From contig JAICWP010000017.1 in NCBI GenBank assembly GCA_025934735.1, positions 1 to 64,000 of the forward strand: DNA of 64,000 nt. Direction: 5' to 3'. A program made the translations under genes and the position numbers. A model generated the notes under the pieces. The model was not told the DNA's origin, did not search any database, and saw only the letters and a program-made list of their open reading frames with translations. Below are positions 1 through 6,808 of the stretch, piece by piece; within the stretch, counting starts at the first letter, position 1; every line of letters starts with the position of its first letter. Source of the DNA: Terriglobales bacterium (lineage in GTDB: Bacteria > Acidobacteriota > Terriglobia > Terriglobales > Acidobacteriaceae).

Positions 1-126
1 CAGGGGAGCCAGAGAAACTGTTGGGCCGTACGAGACGGAGTGAATCTAACGAGGCGCTGTTGAACCACATCTTAAAAACTGCCTCCTTGCGACCACATTA
101 GAAATGATCCCTTTTAGAGGTTTGAA

Positions 127-486
127 TCAGGTCAGCCACAGACCTAAGCAGTGTTTCGGATGGCTCCGACCTTTGGCATAGAAAGCGTCGGCAATGATTC
201 CGCCTGGCACCCCGTCCCCACCGTATGCGCCACTCATGGCAACAACCGGTATTTGAGGAAATCGCCGGCGGACAACCGAAAGAAACTCAAAGCCGGACAT
301 TTGCGGCATGTTAAGGTCGGAGACTATGATGTCGGGCAACGACCGTTTTATCTGCAAGAGAGCATCAAAGCCGTCCTTTGCAGTAACGACTTCGTATCCA
401 ACCAGGGATAACAACAGGGCAAGGCTCTCTCGAATGCTGGGCTCGTCATCCACTACGAGAATTTGCCGCCTGGAAGTGTCAGACAT
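127..486 (-). CDS. Response regulator receiver protein, probably frameshifted near its end
   Basis: A single receiver domain of 119 aa. Visible are the acidic pair D13/D14 (VVDDE), the phosphoacceptor D57 (VSDLNMP), the MSGAY segment and a lysine in YAKG. The ATG at 486 has a good GAGGAG ribosome site, so longer in-frame extensions are unlikely. After SHP the frame leaves the family pattern. If one base is added there, the sequence reads ETLLRSVADLIQ, a normal last helix, and ends at a TAA at 99-101. The gene therefore appears to carry a 1-bp deletion that removes helix 5, unless this is a sequencing error. It has no output domain and is divergent from the Crp gene at 714. Confidence 0.75.
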   Translation of the reverse strand: MSDTSRRQILVVDDEPSIRESLALLLSLVGYEVVTAKDGFDALLQIKRSLPDIIVSDLNMPQMSGFEFLSVVRRRFPQIPVVAMSGAYGGDGVPGGIIADAFYAKGRSHPKHCLGLWLT

Positions 487-555
487 GGCCGCCCTCCTCT
501 CGAGCTCGCACGGCCCTGCAATCCTCTCATTCCAGAGACCTTGAAGCTGTTCACA

Positions 556-592
556 ATTGTACAGCTCCCTCGTTTTGGCAGTGCTGTACAAT
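556..592. promoter_or_regulatory. Inverted repeat in divergent intergenic region
   Basis: ATTGTACAGC (556-565) and its exact reverse complement GCTGTACAAT (583-592) are separated by 17 bp. The repeat lies between the divergent response-regulator and Crp genes, about 70 bp upstream of the former and 120 bp upstream of the latter. It could be a paired operator. No protein can be assigned to it from sequence alone. Confidence 0.4.
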
Positions 593-713
593 ACACAGAT
601 ACGTCCCAACGTCAAGTTTATCTGTCGCCTTATTATCAAAGACTTAGAGATATTTTTAAAGTGACCATGGTAGTTGCTGATAAACTAGGAACAGCGGTCA
701 CAGGAGCCTGGGA

Positions 714-1373
714 GTGGCAAAAACGGCCAAAAAGAGGCGCGATTTCGATGCCAAGGAGTTCCTTGCGACCATCGGCCAGGGGCGAAAAATCATACCTTTT
801 CAAAAGAAACAGACAATCTTCGCTCAGGGGGATGAGGCCGGTGTGGTTTTTTACATTCAGGCAGGCAAGGTGAAACTGAGCGTCGTATCCGACAGCGGCA
901 AGGAAGCCACGATCGCCATCTTGAACCCCGGCGATTTTTTCGGTGAAGGTTGCCTGGCAGGCCAGCCTCTGCGCATGGGTTCGGCAACCGCGATCACCGA
1001 TTGCGCTCTTTTGAAAATCGACAAGGGGGCGATAATCGGAGCGCTGCACCGGGGACACGCGTTTGCGGATCTGTTCGTAGGGTATTTGTTGGCGCGAAAC
1101 ATCCGCTACGAAGAGGACTTGGTGGATCAACTTTTCAATTCCAGCGAGAAACGACTGGCTCGGATTCTTCTCCTGCTCGCCCGTTTCGGGAAAGAAGGAG
1201 CGCCCGAGAGTGTGGTTCCCAAGATCAGCCAGGAGACGCTGGCGGAAATGGTGGGGACCACCCGCTCCCGGGTCAATTTTTTCATGAATAAGTTCAGGAA
1301 GTTGGGCTTCATCAAATACAATGGCGGGCTGGAAGTCCATAATTCGCTGCTCAACGTCGTTCTGCACGATTGA
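714..1373 (+). CDS. Crp/Fnr family transcriptional regulator
   Basis: A 219-aa regulator with an N-terminal cyclic-nucleotide-binding-type beta barrel (about residues 18-110; FAQGDEAG, GDFFGEGCLAG). A long connector helix follows, then a C-terminal winged helix (about 160-205; ISQETLAEMVGTTRSRV is the HTH). The start is a GTG preceded by GGAG. The FGEGCL segment stands where cAMP binders have GELAL, and no Fnr-type cysteine cluster is visible in the N-terminus, so the ligand is unknown. A decayed paralogue lies just downstream. Confidence 0.85.
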   Translation: MAKTAKKRRDFDAKEFLATIGQGRKIIPFQKKQTIFAQGDEAGVVFYIQAGKVKLSVVSDSGKEATIAILNPGDFFGEGCLAGQPLRMGSATAITDCALLKIDKGAIIGALHRGHAFADLFVGYLLARNIRYEEDLVDQLFNSSEKRLARILLLLARFGKEGAPESVVPKISQETLAEMVGTTRSRVNFFMNKFRKLGFIKYNGGLEVHNSLLNVVLHD

Positions 1374-1506
1374 GCAATTCCGCAGCTAAGATTACGCCCC
1401 CGAGATTCCATAGAATCGGTTTCAGAAACCGCCTTGAGCGGGCTTGTTCGCGCCCTCGAAACGCCTCCGGTGGCCACCTTGAGGTCAGGTGTGTGATTTG
1501 TCGTCC

Positions 1507-2150
1507 GTGTTCGAACGTCACGCGGGCGGCTTGCTGAATCGTACATACACGTCGCGCTTGTTTCAGTACCGAGACAAAGAGGTCGTCTTCTCGCAAGGGG
1601 ATAGGCTGATGCTGTCTACTACGTCCAGGATGGCACAGTGAAGCTCACGGCTGTCTCCACGCGTCGCAAAAAAGCCATCATCGCCTTCCTGCAGCGGGGA
1701 AGCTTTTTTGGGGAAGGCTGTCTGGGAGGGCGATCTCTACGGATCTGCACGGCGAGATCAATTGGGCAGTCCACTATCGACCGACTGTCAAAGGTGAGCA
1801 TGGTCGGTACCCTGGTGCGCGACGCGCGGTTTGCGGCGCGGTTTGTTGAATATCTGCTTTCCCGGATTTCGAATCGAAGAAGACCTAGTGGACCAGTTCT
1901 TCAATTTCAGCGAAAGGCGCCTGGCGCGGGTTCTGTTGCTGCTTGGGCATGTAATCCAGGAATCAAGGCCGGACTGCCCTCTGAAGGTGAGCCAAGCGAG
2001 CTTGGCGGAGATGGTCGGCACCACCCGCTCAAGGGTAAGTAGCTTCATGACCAGGTTCAGGAAGAAGGGCTTTGTCCGTTACAACGGCGGGTTGCAAATA
2101 AATGGCCGCTACTCACCGCCTTCCTGCAAAGTCGACGCGGCGGTTGGTGA
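1507..2150 (+). pseudogene. Degenerate Crp/Fnr family paralogue with several frameshifts
   Basis: The same domain order as the gene at 714 is readable only by changing frame. YRDKEVVFSQGD (from 1567) is in one frame, VYYVQDGTVKLTAVS through FVEYLLSR (1614-1860) in another, and RIEEDLVDQFFNFSERRL through VRYNGGL (1870-2095) in the first again. A third shift near 2100 would recover a C-terminus LLTAFLQ. At least two indels are therefore needed, which makes this a pseudogene rather than one bad read. The 5' boundary is approximate. It is a tandem, diverged copy of the intact upstream regulator and runs into the tail of a truncated PH-domain gene on the other strand. Confidence 0.8.
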
Positions 2151-2412
2151 CCGCGATCTCATCCGACACCCGATTCAAGAGGCCGAGAAGGACGGCCCAA
2201 CCCGCCACTTGTAGCATCACGATGCCGCTGACAAGAGCAGATTGGAGGGCGAAATTGTCCATCCAGAAAGCCCAGGAAAACACGATGAGGAGCAGGCCCG
2301 GAACACCGATCGCAACAGCCAGAGCAAATGGGACGACGAGCACGATCCAGTGCAGGCGTGCTCGGTAGCAGACGTGCTCTCCTCGGGCGAACGTCTGATC
2401 GATGGAGGGCAT
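2113..2412 (-). CDS. Truncated bacterial PH-domain membrane protein
   Basis: 99 aa. An N-terminal segment (CYRARLHWIVLVVPF) leads into two hydrophobic helices (about residues 22-46 and 54-78). Then comes DEIAVTNRRVDFAG, which resembles the start of the bPH2 domain (usually EFAVTNKRV). The remainder of that domain, some 60-70 residues, is missing because the frame stops where the sequence meets the Crp pseudogene. The start is firm: AAGGAGG lies 5 nt before the ATG. The family is membrane-anchored and of unclear function. This copy is probably non-functional. Confidence 0.6.
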   Translation of the reverse strand: MPSIDQTFARGEHVCYRARLHWIVLVVPFALAVAIGVPGLLLIVFSWAFWMDNFALQSALVSGIVMLQVAGWAVLLGLLNRVSDEIAVTNRRVDFAGRR

Positions 2413-2416
2413 AGCG

Positions 2417-2650
2417 CACCTCCTTGGAGAACGGCAGCGAGGCGCATCTTGGCGGGACCTTTGCGGTCAAGGGCCAATATCCGCAGGGCGTGGTTCCGGC
2501 AATCCGGCCAGCGCGGCACATCCAAAGCAAGCAGGCGAAGCGCCTCATATCGGGTGTCGTATTTGCCGTCTTCGACAGCTCCGGCAGGACGGCGCTGAAA
2601 CTGCGTGGTTCTTTGTAGCCGGGTTTTGATGACATAGGTTTCTCCGTCTT
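2417..2650 (-). other. Possible remnant of a small coding region upstream of the PH gene
   Basis: On the minus strand one frame reads DGKYDTRYEALRLLALD and then RNHALRILALDRKGPAKMR, which has an amphipathic, HEAT-like look. It ends next to the strong ribosome site of the PH gene. The only nearby ATG (2633-2635) is in a different frame, so a frameshift would be needed to make a gene. I do not recognise the product. It may be chance. Confidence 0.2.
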
Positions 2651-2793
2651 GGACTTCGCGGTCGCGGCCCGGTCGCGGTGCCCTGCCTGGTTGCTAAAGA
2701 GATTGCGGCAGGAAACCTCCTGTGTACCTGCATAAGAATCGGTCGTTGAACCAGCATAGGTTTCTTACTAGCCTTGGTGACCGGAGGATAATC

Positions 2794-3051
2794 ATGCCAG
2801 TACAACAACAGCGTGAAACACAGTACGGCGAGAACGCAAAGTTCCTGCACGCCACGAAGACCAACAATCCCAACGACCCCATCCAGTTGGCCTTCTCTAT
2901 CAACGACGAGCAGGGCAGCGAACAAATCCTGATGGGTGAAGTACCATCCTCCTTCGACCTATACACCGTGTGTGTGGAGAACGGCTGGCTCCGCGAGCCG
3001 CGTCCAGTATCTGCTAACCAAAAACGCAGCAGGATAGCTGTTGCTTCTTAA
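2794..3051 (+). CDS. Small hypothetical protein
   Basis: 85 aa, soluble and polar, starting at an ATG preceded by GGAGG with ideal spacing. It begins MPVQQQRETQYG and includes PNDPIQLAFSINDEQG. No known domain, signal peptide or membrane helix is visible. A stem-loop terminator follows immediately (3064-3096), which supports a real single-gene transcript. I do not recognise the family. Confidence 0.6.
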   Translation: MPVQQQRETQYGENAKFLHATKTNNPNDPIQLAFSINDEQGSEQILMGEVPSSFDLYTVCVENGWLREPRPVSANQKRSRIAVAS

Positions 3052-3063
3052 AGTCACCAATTC

Positions 3064-3096
3064 GGGGCCGCTGGCAAGTTTCTTGCGGCCCCCTTT
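3064..3096 (+). terminator. Rho-independent terminator
   Basis: GGGGCCGC (3064-3071) pairs exactly with GCGGCCCC (3085-3092) across a 13-nt loop and is followed by CTTT. It lies 13 bp after the stop codon of the 85-aa gene. Confidence 0.65.
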
Positions 3097-3408
3097 CAGA
3101 CCACCCGATGTCCTCCAGTCTGCGGCGTTCCTGAGTGCTGTTGGTCAGGGATCCTTGCAAGGCAGCACTGTGATCTGCAGCGTACCCAGTTCTTCGCTGG
3201 CACGGGCAGGCCGATTCTGTCATGCTGCCCTATGGCAGAACGGCGCAACGACCATTACAGGCACCGCTGCCACCTCGATGGGCCTAAACGAGGCGTGCAA
3301 ACCTCTGGTCTCTTTGCATCGCCCCGCAACTGCCGCCCGGCGTTGACAGTTGTTCTTGACGCGCACAAACTGCTAGATAATAGCGTCACTTTGTGTATTG
3401 GAATAGGA
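3097..3408. other. Intergenic stretch with no clear gene
   Basis: No convincing coding region is seen on either strand. Near its end are two TTGAC sequences (3343-3348 and 3356-3361) and GATAAT (3376-3381) about 30 bp before the next gene. Spacing is not canonical (14 or 27 bp), so a promoter here is possible but not shown. Confidence 0.4.
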
Positions 3409-3606
3409 ATGAAATCCCCACCCAAGCTCGATAACGACTTCATTGTGGACGAGAGCGAGTATCAGGCTTGCAAGACTTGGCTCAACCAGGCGAACGAGGA
3501 GACCATCCTTCATCCCTTGGATGACCCCGAATTAGAAATACAGAGACAACGCATCAAAGGTCTGGTCGCCGAATACGAGGAGAATTGGCGGCACTCCGCG
3601 AAATAG
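3409..3606 (+). CDS. Small hypothetical acidic protein
   Basis: 65 aa from an ATG with AGGA just upstream. It contains DNDFIVDESEYQACKTWLNQA and ends in a charged helix (IKGLVAEYEENWRHSAK). A longer in-frame start exists at 3232, but its sequence looks non-coding, so the internal ATG was chosen. There is no recognisable domain. It lies 40 bp before the next small gene in the same direction, so the two may form a small operon. Confidence 0.55.
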   Translation: MKSPPKLDNDFIVDESEYQACKTWLNQANEETILHPLDDPELEIQRQRIKGLVAEYEENWRHSAK

Positions 3607-3646
3607 TACATGGGAGCAAATCTAGGCGACGAGCAAGGAACACGAG

Positions 3647-3841
3647 ATGACAAACGCGAAACTTCAAGCAGCCCTCGATGAAGTCGAGCGGCTGCGCGAC
3701 ACCGTTAAGGGGTTCAAAGAGCGCAATGGCGCGCTGCCTAATTCAGACAGTGACGCTGGCCGCGCACTCTCCACACTGGAGACTTTTACCAGTGAACTGC
3801 GTAAATTGAATCTCGGTAAACTGCTCGATCACAAGGTATAG
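3647..3841 (+). CDS. Small coiled-coil hypothetical protein
   Basis: 64 aa, almost entirely helical by composition: KLQAALDEVERLRDTVKGFK looks like a coiled coil, and TFTSELRKLNLGKLL is a second helix. AAGGA lies 9-10 nt before the ATG. No family is recognised. It sits directly upstream of the left beta-propeller fragment and the inserted IS element. Confidence 0.55.
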   Translation: MTNAKLQAALDEVERLRDTVKGFKERNGALPNSDSDAGRALSTLETFTSELRKLNLGKLLDHKV

Positions 3842-3889
3842 CCGACGAAGCGCGGCATCTGAGACCGAACTCCTGCCTCACTTGAGATG

Positions 3890-4038
3890 TGCGCTTCTCT
3901 GCCCCGTTGTTTATGCCAATACGGGAAACGGGCCATGGGACAATACAGTCGGCGATTGGGGGCAATACTTACCTCAAATTCAAACCAAGCGGCAGCACGC
4001 TTCTGGTCAGGGATTATTTCACTCCACACAAATTGTTT
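3890..4038 (+). pseudogene. Left fragment of beta-propeller gene split by the IS element
   Basis: Reading VVYANTGNGPWDNTVGDWG and then NTYLKFKPSGSTLLVRDYF runs straight into the right fragment once the element 4039-6009 and one copy of AATTGTTT are removed. The junction then reads TPHKLFNTNDQDLGSNT with no gap. One extra G in the run near 3956-3960 shifts the frame, so the gene was damaged besides the insertion. The 5' part of the gene is missing, and its left limit is approximate. The family is the PQQ-like or YVTN-type extracellular beta-propeller proteins common in Acidobacteriota. Confidence 0.7.
4031..4038 (+). repeat. Left target-site duplication AATTGTTT
   Basis: The 8-bp sequence AATTGTTT directly precedes the left inverted repeat and is repeated exactly at 6010-6017. 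Eight bp is the usual duplication length for the IS1595 family. Confidence 0.85.
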
Positions 4039-4061
4039 CATGATTATTTACTTGACAAAAG
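4039..4061 (+). repeat. Left terminal inverted repeat of IS element
   Basis: A 23-bp end beginning CATGATTATTTAC, identical in inverted orientation to 5987-6009. It contains TTGACA (4052-4057), a consensus -35 hexamer pointing inward to the passenger gene. Confidence 0.9.
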
Positions 4062-4142
4062 TCAATGACTAGAGGATTCTTGCGGCTAAGGCCGCCCGAC
4101 CTGAGATTGCAACGGCACCCCGAGCGGCCCCGGAGGTGTTCG

Positions 4143-4898
4143 GTGACAGTTGGCGTAGGATTTCTTTGCGCTGACGGTGTAATGCTTTGTGCTGATGATC
4201 AGATAACGTGGCGCGAAAGTCACAAGTATTACGAACGCAAGATTTACCCCGTCTATGACTCCAAAGCATCAGTGGTTGCGGCGACGTTCTCGGGAAACCC
4301 AGACCTGATGAAATCATTTGTGGGCAAATTTAAGGCGTCAATGGGTCATATGCCAGAACCACATACTGCTGACAGAATCCAAGAGACCATCGAGACGGTA
4401 CTAACATTTTTCGACGTCCTTAAAGACGAGCCCACACAGCTAAACTTGTTGTGCGGAATAGTAATCCCGAATAAGGAATTCAGGCTAGTCAAATCAGATG
4501 GCTATGTTGTGCGCGATGTTCCGCGATTTGATTACGTAGGAATAGGAGATTCATCGGTTCTGCGCTTCTTATCGCCGTTGCTGGTACGGCGCCGAGAGTT
4601 TTTCCTGCAGGAAGCATTTAACATCGCAGCCTATATGGTATTTCAAGCCAAGCGATACGTAGACGGATGTGGGGGCAGCACTGATGGATTGTTGATGGAG
4701 AAAACTGGATGCGGCGTAAATATTCATCTGCAACCGGGAATGGGAATAGAGGCGGCGTTTAGCAGGATAGAACACACGCTAGCAGAGGTTGCCAATGCGC
4801 TATCCGATACTGGGATGTCCGATGATAGGCTCGACAATTATGTGAAGCAATTTGCGGATACGCTTAAAGCAGACGCAACATGGTTTAGGAGAAAGTAA
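4143..4898 (+). CDS. Proteasome/HslV-like Ntn-hydrolase, IS passenger
   Basis: 251 aa. The GTG start has GGAGG 6 nt upstream, and the next codon is Thr, so removal of Met would expose Thr1, as in proteasome beta subunits and HslV. The N-terminus TVGVGFLCADGVMLCADDQ matches the beta-subunit pattern, with Asp at position 17 and Lys at 32 where catalytic Asp17 and Lys33 are expected. Later segments (FDYVGIGDSS; VDGCGGSTDG) fit the family's GSG and D-x-x-S-G regions, though the Ser is Gly here. Catalysis by self-compartmentalised proteolysis is inferred. No ATPase partner is nearby. The gene lies wholly inside the IS element, convergent with its transposase and 19 bp from it. Confidence 0.75.
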   Translation: MTVGVGFLCADGVMLCADDQITWRESHKYYERKIYPVYDSKASVVAATFSGNPDLMKSFVGKFKASMGHMPEPHTADRIQETIETVLTFFDVLKDEPTQLNLLCGIVIPNKEFRLVKSDGYVVRDVPRFDYVGIGDSSVLRFLSPLLVRRREFFLQEAFNIAAYMVFQAKRYVDGCGGSTDGLLMEKTGCGVNIHLQPGMGIEAAFSRIEHTLAEVANALSDTGMSDDRLDNYVKQFADTLKADATWFRRK

Positions 4899-4917
4899 GA
4901 AAAGTAAGACACTTAAT

Positions 4918-5808
4918 TTATGCCGTGAGCTTTTCAAATGTTAGTGTTTGGGCTGTAACCATATGCCGCAGGGTGTCCAAGAACAAATCGGAACGCTTGC
5001 GACGGTTAAACCGAAACTCCATCTCAGCGAGGTATGCTGGAAGGTGCTTTGCGCTGATCTTGTGCCACGTTCCAATGACGCCGCGCTTGAGAAGGGAGAA
5101 TGCATTCTCCACAGTATTAGTGTGAATCTCGCCGTTTACGTACTCTTTCCAGCTATGGTTGATAGTGAAGTGGTTCTCGGTGAAGCCATTCTCTGCGACC
5201 GCCGCAGGGTAGGCTTTGAAATCATCTGTAACGATGCATTCCACGTCCTTGCTGATGTTATCGGCGATGTACTTGGCCAGGGTACCGGATTTAGCGTCTT
5301 CGGCCCGGAAGAAACGAACGTCGCCGCCGCGCTCCCGAATGGCAACGACAATCTGTTTCCCTTTTCCATGTGGTCCGCGTCCCATTCCACGCGTGCGACC
5401 GCCGATATAGGTTTCGTCCATTTCGACCACTCCGCTAAGCATCACATGCTCTGCCTGTGCCATTGCAGCGCGGATACGATGACAGAGATACCAAGCAGTC
5501 TTGTAACTAACCCCCAGCGTGCGCTTCATCTGGTTTGCGGAGAACCCTTTGCGTGCTTCTACCAACAGCAGCACAGCCATGAACCACGTGTTAAGCGGCA
5601 GATGGGAGTCGTTGAAGATCGTGCCAGCGGTTACAGTGAATTGGTAATCACAATCCTTGCAGTAGAACAGTTGCTTTTCCGTCTCCAGCTCAAGCGCTGG
5701 ACATTTGCAGCGCGGGCACTCCGGACCATTGGGCCAGCGCAAACGGCATAGAATCTCGCGGCATTTGCTGTCAGTATCGAAGACGTTTTGAATGTCTAGA
5801 AGGGTCAC
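4918..5808 (-). CDS. IS1595 family transposase
   Basis: 296 aa. An N-terminal zinc ribbon (CPRCKC, then CKDCDY) is followed by a helical DNA-binding region. The RNase H-like DDE core includes DETYIGG, TDDFKAY and HTNTVENAFSLLKRG, in the order expected for the family (D, D, then N/E). The length is normal and the frame intact. It starts at GTG with GAGAGG upstream on the minus strand. A promoter with TTGACA in the right inverted repeat (see 5968-5996) should drive it. Confidence 0.93.
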   Translation of the reverse strand: MTLLDIQNVFDTDSKCREILCRLRWPNGPECPRCKCPALELETEKQLFYCKDCDYQFTVTAGTIFNDSHLPLNTWFMAVLLLVEARKGFSANQMKRTLGVSYKTAWYLCHRIRAAMAQAEHVMLSGVVEMDETYIGGRTRGMGRGPHGKGKQIVVAIRERGGDVRFFRAEDAKSGTLAKYIADNISKDVECIVTDDFKAYPAAVAENGFTENHFTINHSWKEYVNGEIHTNTVENAFSLLKRGVIGTWHKISAKHLPAYLAEMEFRFNRRKRSDLFLDTLRHMVTAQTLTFEKLTA

Positions 5809-5820
5809 AGGGCACCTCTC

Positions 5821-5946
5821 ATGGATGAGAAGCAGAAACGGGAGCAGTTGAAGCGGGTACCGACGCGGAAGCTGCTGGCATCAATTAAGAAGGACATACG
5901 GCGGGACTTGCGGGCATCCGCTACCGCTAAGCCCAAGAAGAAGTGA
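5821..5946 (+). CDS. Tiny lysine/arginine-rich ORF inside the IS element
   Basis: 41 aa beginning MDEKQKREQLKRVP and ending in ATAKPKKK. It is very basic and helical. It lies in the transposase leader on the opposite strand, and its ribosome site is weak. A basic DNA-binding accessory peptide is conceivable. Chance is equally possible. Confidence 0.25.
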   Translation: MDEKQKREQLKRVPTRKLLASIKKDIRRDLRASATAKPKKK

Positions 5947-5967
5947 GCCTTTTCCTTCATGGGTAGG

Positions 5968-5996
5968 ATGGTAGCGTGTCAGCCTGCTTTTGTCAA
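5968..5996 (-). promoter_or_regulatory. Transposase promoter with -35 in the inverted repeat
   Basis: On the minus strand, TTGACA (5991-5996) within the right inverted repeat is followed after exactly 17 bp by TACCAT (5968-5973), which matches the -10 consensus at 4 of 6 bases. It points toward the transposase start at 5808. Confidence 0.5.
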
Positions 5997-6009
5997 GTAA
6001 ATAATCATG
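5987..6009 (-). repeat. Right terminal inverted repeat of IS element
   Basis: A 23-bp perfect inverted copy of 4039-4061, immediately followed by the second AATTGTTT copy. Confidence 0.9.
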
Positions 6010-6017
6010 AATTGTTT
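6010..6017 (+). repeat. Right target-site duplication AATTGTTT
   Basis: Exact copy of 4031-4038. Together they define the element ends. Confidence 0.85.
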
Positions 6018-6632
6018 AATACGAATGATCAAGATTTGGGTTCCAACACTGCTATTCTCCTTCCGACCCAATCTGGAACATACCCCCACGAGATGGTCGG
6101 CGGCGACAAGAATGGGACTATCTATGTGATCAATCGCGACAATATGGGCAAGTTCAACAGCAGCGGCGACCAGATCATTCAAGAATTACGTGGCGCCATT
6201 GGTGTCCACATATCGACTGTATCCGACTGTAATTCCACCACATCGGATTGCAACTATAGTACCCCAGCCTATTGGAACGGGAGGATCTACTTCGCAGGAG
6301 TAAACGACAAAGTAAAGGCATTTGCTGTTTCTAGCGGTTTGCTGTCAGGTCCGACTTCTAAATCCGCCGAAACCTTTGGTTATCCTGGAGCAACGCCCAC
6401 CATATCCGCTAATGGCACAAATAATGGCATTGTTTGGACTATCGAACCTGCAAGGGCCATTCTGCATGCCTACAGTGCAACCGATCTCGGGAATGAACTG
6501 TACAACAGCAACCAGAATAGTAGCCGCGACGCACTCGGATCAAACGTGAAATTTGTCCCTCCCGCCGTTGTAAATGGCAAAGTGTATATTGGGCGATCTT
6601 CTTGCTCGCGAGCTCCATTTCCAGGTCGCTGA
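6018..6632 (+). pseudogene. Right fragment of beta-propeller gene
   Basis: About 195 residues of a propeller protein: NTNDQDLGSNTAILLP, MVGGDKNGTIYVINRDNMG, STPAYWNGRIYFAGVNDKVK, GATPTISANGTNNGIVW and FVPPAVVNGKVYIG. The last matches the usual final blade. After VYIG (about 6596) the sequence no longer fits, and the opposite strand becomes the dodecin gene, so the 3' end is also lost. The full-length family is secreted or periplasmic with PQQ-like or YVTN repeats. The gene is dead at both ends and split by the IS element. Confidence 0.75.
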
Positions 6633-6747
6633 CTCTCGCCCACTTCATTCCGCGAACGGTCGTCGATGCTTCCTCAATGGCATTCGCTGCGGCTTTGGCA
6701 AAGCTCTCGTTGGATACTCCGACGATGTCGATCACTTTGGGGGCCAT
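6439..6747 (-). CDS. Dodecin family protein with replaced C-terminus
   Basis: The first 50 or so residues (APKVIDIVGVSNESFAKAAA, then KWARVSDLEMELASKKI) are clearly dodecin, a small dodecameric flavin-binding protein normally about 65-75 aa. After KKIAQYT (near 6590) the frame enters the antisense of the beta-propeller remnant and runs to 102 aa. The last dodecin strand is therefore replaced by unrelated sequence, and the product is probably inactive or unstable. AGAGGA precedes the ATG. Confidence 0.7.
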   Translation of the reverse strand: MAPKVIDIVGVSNESFAKAAANAIEEASTTVRGMKWARVSDLEMELASKKIAQYTLCHLQRREGQISRLIRVRRGYYSGCCCTVHSRDRLHCRHAEWPLQVR

Positions 6748-6808
6748 AGTCGATTTTCCTCTTTACTTTTGTGGCCATTGATTCTCTCATGGCGGTCAGC
6801 AACACATC

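Larger units (their letters stand above)
4039..6009. mobile_element. Complete IS1595-type insertion sequence with passenger gene
   Basis: A 1,971-bp element bounded by perfect 23-bp terminal inverted repeats (4039-4061 and 5987-6009) and an 8-bp direct target duplication. It contains a DDE transposase on the minus strand (4918-5808) and a convergent passenger gene for a proteasome-like threonine hydrolase on the plus strand (4143-4898). IS1595-group elements are known to carry passenger genes. A proteasome-fold passenger is the unusual part. Intact ends, an uninterrupted transposase and an exact target duplication point to recent insertion. Confidence 0.9.

Noticed and set aside
661-702. GTGACC and GGTCAC inverted half-sites before the Crp gene
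   Set aside because: They are 30 bp apart with no match to a full CRP-type site. Six-base matches are expected by chance.
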